A stretch of 64,000 bases of DNA. Source: Bacteroidales bacterium. GTDB lineage: Bacteria > Bacteroidota > Bacteroidia > Bacteroidales > G3-4614. Position 1 is the first letter of the stretch. Each line of letters starts with the position of its first letter. Shown in pieces: positions 52,911 to 60,600 of this stretch. The stretch covers positions 218,700-282,699 of the forward strand of contig SUXK01000003.1 in assembly GCA_015061035.1 (NCBI GenBank), read 5' to 3'. The notes beneath the pieces were generated by a model. It searched no databases and was not told the DNA's origin. It was given only the letters and a program-made list of their open reading frames with translations. The translations under genes were made by a program, and so were the position numbers.

Positions 52911-53879
52911 ATGATAAAAGTAGGAATAGTCGGAGGAGCAGGATATACCGCAGGAGAGTTGATTAGACTGTTAATCAATCACCCCGATGTTGAGATAGTA
53001 TTTATCAATAGTAACAGTAATGCAGGAAACCCTATAACCGATGTTCATTCAGGATTATATGGCGAAACCGATTTGAAGTTTACTGATGAGTTGCCATTTG
53101 AGGCGATTGATGTATTGTTCTTCTGTACCGCTCATGGAGATACAAAAAAATTCATGGAGTCGCACACATTGCCTGAGGAGTTGAAGATAATAGACCTCTC
53201 AATGGATTATCGATTGGCAGATGAGTCGCACGATTTTGTATATGGATTACCAGAGGTAAATCGTAAAAAACTGATACGTTGCAAACACGTTGCAAACCCG
53301 GGATGCTTTGCAACAGCAATACAGTTGGCACTATTGCCATTAGCAAAAAATCTTTTGCTAAACAACCCTGTGCATATTAATGCCATAACAGGAAGTACAG
53401 GAGCAGGACAAAAGCCATCGGCAACATCGCATTTCAGTTGGCGTAACGATAACATATCAATATACAAACCCTTTACACACCAGCACTTGGCAGAGATAGG
53501 TGAAACATTACACATGTTACAATCAACAGCAACCGATGAACTCTATTTTATCCCTGTTCGCGGATGTTTCTCTCGTGGAATATTTGTAACACTATATACC
53601 GACTGTTCAGTATCAGAGGAGGAGTTGTATAAGATTTATAACGAATATTACGATGACCACTCGTTTACCCATATAAGCACAAAACCAATTGATTTGAAAC
53701 AAGTTGTAAACACCAACAAATGTTTAATACATATCGAGAAGAAAGGTAACAAAGTGCTTATCACTTCGGCAATAGATAATCTGTTGAAGGGAGCATCGGG
53801 TACAGCGGTACACAATATGAATTTACTATTTGGTTTAAAAGAGACAGTAGGTTTAATGCTTAAACCATCGGCGTTCTAA
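52911..53879 (+). CDS. argC: N-acyl-gamma-glutamyl-phosphate reductase
   Basis: NADPH-dependent reduction of N-acylglutamyl phosphate to the semialdehyde. A 322-residue type. The N-terminal Rossmann motif is VGIVGGAGYTAGEL, the catalytic Cys132 is in NPGCFATAIQLAL, and the histidine region is around PFTHQHLAEI. The acyl group may be succinyl in this phylum. The operon is interrupted straight after its stop by the R1 repeat and the DUF559 unit, separating it from argD by 859 nt. Confidence 0.95.
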   Translation: MIKVGIVGGAGYTAGELIRLLINHPDVEIVFINSNSNAGNPITDVHSGLYGETDLKFTDELPFEAIDVLFFCTAHGDTKKFMESHTLPEELKIIDLSMDYRLADESHDFVYGLPEVNRKKLIRCKHVANPGCFATAIQLALLPLAKNLLLNNPVHINAITGSTGAGQKPSATSHFSWRNDNISIYKPFTHQHLAEIGETLHMLQSTATDELYFIPVRGCFSRGIFVTLYTDCSVSEEELYKIYNEYYDDHSFTHISTKPIDLKQVVNTNKCLIHIEKKGNKVLITSAIDNLLKGASGTAVHNMNLLFGLKETVGLMLKPSAF

Positions 53880-53887
53880 ATAGTTGT

Positions 53888-53991
53888 TAGTTAACAAACA
53901 TTCGTTTGTTGAATCTGCTCACGCTTGGCAAAGTTTAAGTAAACTTATTTTGCCCTCGCTTACTCGCAGATTTGTTAGTTTTTAGTTGTTA
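53888..53991 (+). repeat. structured intergenic repeat, family R1, copy 2
   Basis: TAGTTAACAAAC-ATTC-GTTTGTT hairpin, AATCTGC ... GCAGATT outer arms, inner GGCAAA/TTTGCC stem around GTTTAAGTAAAC, ending GTTTTTAGTTGTTAG. Matches 18675-18775 with compensating base changes in the stem. Confidence 0.6.
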
Positions 53992-53992
53992 G

Positions 53993-54035
53993 AGATGAAA
54001 CTATTTGATGTATATCCACTCTTTGATATAGAGAT
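53993..54035 (+). repeat. duplicated argD 5' end, copy 1 (truncated)
   Basis: G plus the first 14 codons of argD (ATG 53994), identical to 54738-54780 except one base (54017 A versus 54762 G). After 54035 it passes into sequence resembling the 3' end of the DUF559 gene, giving only a 25-codon frame. Confidence 0.85.
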
Positions 54036-54050
54036 AGTTTTATCAAAAGC

Positions 54051-54169
54051 AGAAATAAAAACATGATAAACTAACCCCTCCGACTTACAGCCACCTCCCC
54101 TAATTCAGGGGAGGAGTTAAAAAACTGCTCACCTATTTTAGGGGAGCTGTCCATAGGACTGAGGGGTAA
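54051..54169 (+). repeat. DUF559-flanking direct repeat, left copy
   Basis: About 119 bp, nearly identical to 54577-54694. Holds an internal perfect palindrome CCTCCCCT-AATTC-AGGGGAGG (54094-54114) and imperfect terminal inverted repeats (TAACCCCTC / GAGGGGTAA). Its first bases correspond to the last codons of the DUF559 gene, so this copy includes a remnant of another DUF559 3' end. Confidence 0.85.
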
Positions 54170-54195
54170 AACTTAATTTATCTCATAAACCAAAC

Positions 54196-54591
54196 ATGGT
54201 TAAAAAGAATAATTATTCTCAAGTAAATAATAGACAGGAACTGATAGAAGAGAGAAAAAGTTTAAGAACTTTTGGAACGTCAGCAGAAGCAATGTTGTGG
54301 TTGCATCTTAAAAATAAACAGCTTGATGGTTGGAGATGGCGACGTCAATTTTCGGTTGGACCTTACATTATAGATTTCTATTGTCCTAAGGCAAAATTAG
54401 GGATAGAATTGGATGGTAACAATCACTATTCCTTGTCGGGTATGGAATATGATGATTTTAGGACTATTCAGTTGTATAATATTTATGGGGTAAAATTGTT
54501 GCGTTTTGAGAATAATATGATATGGAAAGATATAGATTCGGTATTGTATGAGATAAAAAGAGTTTTGCAAGAAACCGAAATAAAAACATGA
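54196..54591 (+). CDS. DUF559 (Vsr-like endonuclease fold) protein
   Basis: A 131-residue protein of the DUF559 family, which shares the very-short-patch-repair/PD-(D/E)XK-like nuclease fold. Motifs: LRTFGTSAEAMLWLHLKN, W-RRQFSVGPYIIDFYCPKAKL with Asp60, and GIELDGNNHY with Glu71, Asp73 and His77 as the likely metal-binding residues, then LLRFENN. No methylase or mismatch-repair partner is adjacent. The gene is bracketed by 119/118-bp direct repeats; the right copy overlaps its last codons. It is inserted between argC and argD together with a duplicated argD 5' end, which suggests a mobile or recently duplicated unit. DNA cleavage is expected from fold only. Confidence 0.82.
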   Translation: MVKKNNYSQVNNRQELIEERKSLRTFGTSAEAMLWLHLKNKQLDGWRWRRQFSVGPYIIDFYCPKAKLGIELDGNNHYSLSGMEYDDFRTIQLYNIYGVKLLRFENNMIWKDIDSVLYEIKRVLQETEIKT

Positions 54592-54694
54592 TAAACTAAC
54601 CCCTCCGACTTACAGCCACCTCCCCTAATTCAGGGGAGGAGTTAAAAATTTGCTCACCTATTTTAGGGGAGCTGTCCATAGGACTGAGGGGTAA
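54577..54694 (+). repeat. DUF559-flanking direct repeat, right copy
   Basis: About 118 bp, differing from 54051-54169 at only a few positions, including one A fewer in an A-run. Begins inside the DUF559 gene at GAAATAAAAACATGA and contains the palindrome at 54619-54639. Confidence 0.85.
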
Positions 54695-54700
54695 GTATAT

Positions 54701-54708
54701 TAATATTG
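54701..54708 (+). promoter_or_regulatory. possible weak -7 box ahead of argD
   Basis: TAATATTG, one mismatch from TAnnTTTG, 30 nt before the argD ATG. It may give argD and proC their own transcription now that the DUF559 unit separates them from the arg promoter. Confidence 0.3.
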
Positions 54709-54738
54709 TTAGAAAAATAAATAACAATTTAAATAAAG

Positions 54739-55866
54739 ATGAAACTATTTGATGTATATCCGCTCTTTGATATAGAGATAAAAGAGGGAAAAGGATGCAA
54801 AGTATATGACGAGAAAGGGGATGAATACCTTGACCTTTACGGCGGACACGCTGTAATATCGGTAGGACATTCGCACCCTCATTATGTTCAAGCAATAAAG
54901 AATCAAGCAGAGAAGTTGGTATTTTACTCAAACTCTGTAAAAAACAGTTTGCAGGTTGAGTTGGCAGAGAAGATGGGTAAAATTTCGGGATATGAAGATT
55001 ACTCATTGTTCCTTATCAATTCAGGAGCAGAGGCAAACGAGAATGCACTAAAACTTGCATCATTTCACACAGGATGTAAGAGAGTTATCTCATTTAAAAA
55101 GTCGTTTCACGGACGCACATCGGCAGCCGTAAAAATAACCGACAATCCAAAAATTGTAGCACCAATAAACGACAATATAGATGTAACATTCTTGGCTCTT
55201 GGCGATATTGAAGGAGTTGAAAGAGAGTTGCAAAAAGGCGATGTTTGTGCTGTAATTATAGAGGGAATACAAGGTATTGGCGGTATAAAAGTACCTTCGG
55301 ATGAATTTATGCAACAGTTGCGTCAAATAACCGAGCAATATAATGTAGTTCTTATACTCGATGAAATACAATCGGGATATGGACGTAGCGGAAAATTCTT
55401 TGCACACCAATATACAGGCATCAAACCCGATGTAATAACTTCGGCAAAAGGAATAGCAAATGGTTATCCATTTGGAGCCGTGTTGATTAGCCCTAAATTT
55501 ACAGCAACATACGGAATGTTGGGAACAACCTTTGGCGGAAACCATTTAGGATGTGCAGCAGCCATTGCAGTATTGGATATAATAAAAGAGGAGAATTTGG
55601 TAGAGAACTCGGCAAAAGTGGGAGAATACCTAATTGAAGAGTTAAAGAAATTCCCACAAATAAAAGAGGTTCGCGGACGTGGATTGATGATAGGGCTTGA
55701 ATTTGAAGAGCCTGTAAAAGAGATACGTACAAAACTATTGTTTGAACAGAAAGTATTTACAGGAGTATCAGGAACAAACGTAATACGCCTGTTGCCACCT
55801 TTATGCTTAACAAAAGAGTTGGCAGATGAGTTTTTAACTCGCTTTAAAAAAGTTCTTGAATCTTAA
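54739..55866 (+). CDS. argD: acylornithine aminotransferase
   Basis: PLP-dependent class III aminotransferase that makes N-acylornithine from the semialdehyde produced by ArgC. It has 375 residues. Seen: NSGAEANENALKLA (phosphate-binding), FHGRT, ILDEIQSGYGRSG and the PLP lysine Lys237 in SAKGIANGYPFGA. In this phylum the acyl group may be succinyl. The gene is intact; its first 43 bp are duplicated 745 bp upstream. proC follows 11 nt after the stop. Confidence 0.94.
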   Translation: MKLFDVYPLFDIEIKEGKGCKVYDEKGDEYLDLYGGHAVISVGHSHPHYVQAIKNQAEKLVFYSNSVKNSLQVELAEKMGKISGYEDYSLFLINSGAEANENALKLASFHTGCKRVISFKKSFHGRTSAAVKITDNPKIVAPINDNIDVTFLALGDIEGVERELQKGDVCAVIIEGIQGIGGIKVPSDEFMQQLRQITEQYNVVLILDEIQSGYGRSGKFFAHQYTGIKPDVITSAKGIANGYPFGAVLISPKFTATYGMLGTTFGGNHLGCAAAIAVLDIIKEENLVENSAKVGEYLIEELKKFPQIKEVRGRGLMIGLEFEEPVKEIRTKLLFEQKVFTGVSGTNVIRLLPPLCLTKELADEFLTRFKKVLES

Positions 55867-55877
55867 TTTTATAGATT

Positions 55878-56648
55878 ATGAAAATAGCAATAATAGGAGC
55901 AGGAAATATAGGAGGAGCAATAGCATCAGGGTTGATGCAGTCAAAAAAATCGGCTGATTACTCAATAGTAATATCTGATCCCGATAGTGCAAAAACAATG
56001 CAACTATCACAATGCTATGCAGGAATTACTGCTGAAGTTGATAATCAAAAGGCTATTGCCAATGCACAAATAGTGTTGTTGGCAGTAAAACCATGGTTAG
56101 TTGAAAAGGTATTAACAAATATCACCTTACAACCCACTCAAATATTGGCTTCAGTAGCAGCAGGAGTAACATTTGAGCAACTAAAAGGTTATACAAATGT
56201 TGAGTTACCAATGTTCCGAATAATACCCAACACTGCAATAAGTTTGCAAGCAAGTATGAATATAATATCATCACACAATGCAACAGAGGAACAAGAGCAG
56301 ATGATTATGCAGATGTTCAACGAATTGGGATTGTCAATGATGGTTACCGAGCAACAAATGTCAGCGGGAACAGCACTTGCATCATGCGGAATTGCTTATG
56401 TATTAAAATATATACAGGCAGGAATGCAGGCAGGAGTTGAGATGGGACTATATCCTCACGATGCAATGATGATGGTAGCACAATCGGTAAAAGGGGCGGC
56501 AGAACTTATTTTGCAAGGTAATACACACCCCTCAACCGAGATTGACAAAGTAACAACTCCGGGAGGTATCACCATAAAGGGAATAAATGCTCTTGAAGAG
56601 GCAGGATTTTCATCGGCAATCATACAAGCAATGAAATCATCAAAATAA
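55878..56648 (+). CDS. proC: pyrroline-5-carboxylate reductase
   Basis: Final step of proline synthesis, reducing pyrroline-5-carboxylate with NAD(P)H. A 256-residue enzyme. N-terminal IAIIGAGNIGGAIASGLM dinucleotide fold, VLLAVKPW, and the C-terminal VTTPGGITIKGINALEEAGFSSAI block. Pairing with arginine genes reflects shared glutamate-semialdehyde chemistry. Operon ends at the 56688 terminator. Confidence 0.96.
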   Translation: MKIAIIGAGNIGGAIASGLMQSKKSADYSIVISDPDSAKTMQLSQCYAGITAEVDNQKAIANAQIVLLAVKPWLVEKVLTNITLQPTQILASVAAGVTFEQLKGYTNVELPMFRIIPNTAISLQASMNIISSHNATEEQEQMIMQMFNELGLSMMVTEQQMSAGTALASCGIAYVLKYIQAGMQAGVEMGLYPHDAMMMVAQSVKGAAELILQGNTHPSTEIDKVTTPGGITIKGINALEEAGFSSAIIQAMKSSK

Positions 56649-56687
56649 TTAATCCATAACTTTTTTTTAAATTTTACAAAAAAAAAT

Positions 56688-56720
56688 GGCAGAACAAAAA
56701 AGTAGTTCTGTCGTTTTTTT
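56688..56720 (+). terminator. terminator of the arginine/proline operon
   Basis: GGCAGAAC/GTTCTGTC stem (7 of 8 paired) and a 9-nt A-rich loop, followed by GTTTTTTT. Confidence 0.8.
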
Positions 56721-56996
56721 ATACATATTTGTCTATAAAAAATATCTTTTAATATTCTTTGAATGTTAACAAATATGTTGAAAATCAAAAAAATATGAGA
56801 AAATCTCATTATGTTTCTAAAAAAATGTTATACATTTGCTTGCTTATTTGCATATAAGCAATTTTATATCCTTATTTTAAGGGTGTTAGATAAATTGAAA
56901 ATTATACAATATAGGTTTTAATTATTTGGCAATCACGAATATGCTAAAAAAAATAAAATATAAATAAAAATAAATTATTAACAAATTAACAGAATT
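56721..56996. other. long AT-rich spacer with promoter for the giant secreted protein
   Basis: Very AT-rich, with no supported frame. It contains the TACATTTG -7 box at 56831-56838 and a GCTTATTTGCATATAAGC imperfect palindrome around 56844-56862, leaving a leader of about 150 nt before ATG 56997. Nothing else is recognised. Confidence 0.5.
56831..56838 (+). promoter_or_regulatory. -7 box for the 56997 gene
   Basis: TACATTTG matches TAnnTTTG; it gives a leader of about 150 nt. Confidence 0.5.
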
Positions 56997-57692
56997 ATGA
57001 AAAACATTTTAAGGTTTTTGGCATTTGTATTGTTGGCACTATTCCCAACGTATAATGCTTTTGCTTTATCGTATTGTGATCCTACGGGAACAACTTCAAG
57101 TTATGGGGGGCATTATTACGGAATAGCTTCTTGTAACATAAGTGTAAATGGTGTGTCAGCTTTGTCGTTTACAGTAGATGCTGATGTATGTAATTGGTAT
57201 GATACGAAGTCATTTGAACTTAATGCTTCGGATGTATTAAATTTTGATTTTACTTTTGTCGATACATCAAAGGCACAATGGGAAGCATTAGCCATCTTCA
57301 TTGATTGGAATCAAGATGGAGAGTTTGATAACAGCGATACTTCAACAGAGAAGTATGTTGTTATGGACAATCCTGGCACAAGTTACCCTACTTCGTATGA
57401 AATTTCAGTCCCAGATGATTTTGCATGGATAGATGGAAACAGTGAATTGGGTATTCGTTTTGTATCAGGAGAGGCGTATACTCACAAAAAAATTGCAGAT
57501 ATAGCACCCTGCACACGTTTGGTATATGGCTCAATTGTAACTGTTAAAGGTGTAGAACCAGTTTCAATAGGAGAAAGAACAATTCATTTTCGGTACAGCC
57601 AGCTGGAACAGGAACCCTTTCAAACTATAGTGAGACATCAACTTTTGCTATATCATGTGTTGCAACAGCAAATCCAGGATACAAATTTGTAA
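56997..57692 (+). CDS. N-terminal part of frameshifted giant secreted protein (GEVED-like domain)
   Basis: A 231-codon frame: signal peptide (FLAFVLLALFPTYNAFA), then a GEVED-type beta domain (about 25-185) with AIFIDWNQDGEFDNSD calcium-loop-like residues. The family-like sequence stops making sense after GERTIHF (about 57588), and from there the +2 frame continues as S-V-Q-P-A-G-T-G-T-L, the start of an InlB-type repeat. One extra T in the TTTT run at 57587-57590 would restore a single frame to 62179. So this is the 5' piece of a split gene, or the split is an assembly error. The last 30 or so residues here are out-of-frame read-through. Confidence 0.75.
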   Translation: MKNILRFLAFVLLALFPTYNAFALSYCDPTGTTSSYGGHYYGIASCNISVNGVSALSFTVDADVCNWYDTKSFELNASDVLNFDFTFVDTSKAQWEALAIFIDWNQDGEFDNSDTSTEKYVVMDNPGTSYPTSYEISVPDDFAWIDGNSELGIRFVSGEAYTHKKIADIAPCTRLVYGSIVTVKGVEPVSIGERTIHFRYSQLEQEPFQTIVRHQLLLYHVLQQQIQDTNL

Positions 57693-60600
57693 ACTGGACA
57701 GTTGGAGGAGTTGAGGTTTCAACATCGCCATCATTAGTAGATGAAACAGAGGGAGATAAAGAGTATGTTGCAAACTTTGAATTAGACCCCACTCTTGACC
57801 GTTCAGCGTGGACTGCAACGGCTTCTTCATATGAGGAAGATGGAGAGGGTGCTGGCGGAGGTTGGCCAAAACATACAATAGACGGTAATACAGGAACATT
57901 CTGGCACTCTGATTATAGTGCAAGCACAGTTCCTACTGTACCTCACTGGTTGCAATACAATTTAGGTTCGGTACAAAAATTCACATCTTTCAACTATGTT
58001 TCTCGAAATGAAGCCTCTGAGAATATCGAATGTAATGGTAATGTAAAAACATACAAGTTGTATGTAAGTAACAGTGATATATCTGCAAACTTGGGAGCAG
58101 GTTATGTTCCAAATGATTTGACAGCGATAAGCGAAGGAGATTTTGTATATGACGGGACATCAGCAGAGCATATAGTTGATTTAGGTGCTGAGTATGAAGG
58201 ACAATATGTCTTCTTATTGATTACAGATTCATGGAATTCTCATGCATCTATAAAATTTGGTAACTGCTCAGAGTTCTACCTATACTATGAGCCTATAGCA
58301 GTGGCTCCAACTCGCGTAATTACAGTTGAAGCAAATCCTGCCGAAGGTGGAACAGTAACTGGTGGCGGAGAGTCTGATGGTGCAATTGCTATTTCAGCAA
58401 CAGCAAACGAGGGTTATCGTTTTGTAAATTGGACATGTAATGGAGAAGAAATTTCTTCTTCCACATATACCGATAACAGCGAAGGAGATAAAACTTATAC
58501 CGCAAACTTTGTAAAAATATATAATGTAACAGCAACCGCAGAGAACGGAAATGTAACCATTTCTGGTCAAAATGCAGAGGGGACATTTGATGAGAATACA
58601 ACTGCAACATTAACAGCAACTCCAAATGGTGCCTATATATTTAAAAATTGGACTTTGAACGATGAGGTTGTTGGAAATGCTACTACATTGGAGATAACAG
58701 TAACTGCTGATGCCGAGTATGTGGCAAACTTTGAGAAAACATATTTCACAGACTTTGGAACATCTACGCGAACTTTGAACGATAGATGTCTAAATTCAAT
58801 AACATTAAATGAGCAGACAATAGAAGTAAATCAACCTTCAACAACGGGAGCCCAAATCTATTTTGACAAGACAAGTAATGTAATTACTCTTACAAAAGGA
58901 GCAGATATAACTCCAGTAATAGATTGGTCAGGATGGAAGATGCACGGATATTTATATGTGGATTTCGACGGGGATAAAACCTTTACCCCCAATTTAGGAG
59001 CAAACGGAATACCTGCAGAAGATAGCGAATTGATAGCATATACATACTATAATGGATATGATCATACAGGAACATCCACAACTACAGATGCTGATCCAAA
59101 ACCAGGAACAATGAAAGTATTTACAATACCTGAATCGGTAGAGGATGGAGAATATGTAGCAAGATATACCGTAATGTGGGATAAAATAGACGCCGATGCA
59201 ACCTCAGATAAAGGAAACGGAATGTGTGTTGTTGATTTTATAATTAAGGTTGTATCACCCATTGTACCCACTTATAATGTAACCGCAGTAGCAAACGATG
59301 CTACAATGGGTAGCGTAACATCAGCGATGACAGAGCAAGATGTTTATACAATGGAAGCAACAGCAAACGAGGGTTACGAGTTTGTAAACTGGACAGTAGC
59401 AGGAGAAGAGGTTTCATCCACCGCAACATTTACATATACTGCAACAGCAGATGCCGAAGTTGTGGCAAACTTCCAAATCATAGCAGAGTGGCCAGCAACA
59501 GTAGAGGCACTTGCAACAGCAGAGGGACTTATAGCCCAAACAGGAGTAGGCTTCCCAACAACAACATCAGCATCTTACACAGCATTACAATCAGCAATAG
59601 AAGCAGCAACAGCAACTAAAACAATCGAGCAATTGTCAGCTTTAGAGACAGCAATATCAGCATACTATGCTGAGACAGATGTTGCAATGCCTGAGGAAGG
59701 AAAAGCATATGCAATGGTTGTAGCAGTAACTCCTTCTCAACAATTCTACATCTATAATAATAGCGATGTATTGGCATTAGCAGACTATACAGGATCAGAC
59801 TTTGCAGATGAGGCTAAATTCCTTTGTACAATTGTTGATGGTAAATATGTATTCCAAAACGTAACAAACAACAAATATTTTGCATATCCAACAAAAACAT
59901 CAGTAGATTGGATGACAGGAGTAAGTAACTCAGGTCTTGAGGCAGAGTTGCAAGATATCTCAAAATTTGAGATAATAAAATTGGTTGCAGGAGCAAATAC
60001 AAATGTAACAGCAACAGCAGAGCAACTATTAGGAATGGTTTATATGTATGGTCTTCGTGGATACAAAGAGGGAGTAGAACAGAAAGGAGCTATAGTTGTT
60101 AAAAACGATAAAACATTTGACGGTGCAGGAGAACCATTCTGTAACGGAACATATACTTCTGCAATCCGCGTAGTAGAGGTTGACTATACTCCAGTATATT
60201 CCGTATCAGCAGAGGCATTACCAGCAGAGGGCGGTCAAGTAGTAATCTCAGCAAATGAGGTAGAAGAGGGGCAAACAGTAGAGTTGACAGCCACAGCAAA
60301 CGAAGGTTACGAGTTTGTAAACTGGACAGTAGCAGGCTCAGAGGTGTCAACAGAAAACCCATATACTGCTACAATAACATCAGAGACAGCGTTTGTAGCA
60401 AACTTCCAAGTAAAAGAGTATGATGTGATATACAAAGTAGATGGAGAAGTATATACAACAGAGACATACGCATTTGGAGCAGACGTAACAGCGATAGCAG
60501 AGCCAGAGAAAGAGGGCTACACCTTCAGTGGTTGGAGCGAAGTACCTGCAACAATGCCAGCAAACGATGTAGAGGTAACAGGAACATTTACAGTAAACAG

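Noticed and set aside
54196-54591. DUF559 gene as part of a restriction-modification or mismatch-repair system
   Set aside because: No methylase, MutL/MutS or specificity gene is nearby; arginine genes flank it.
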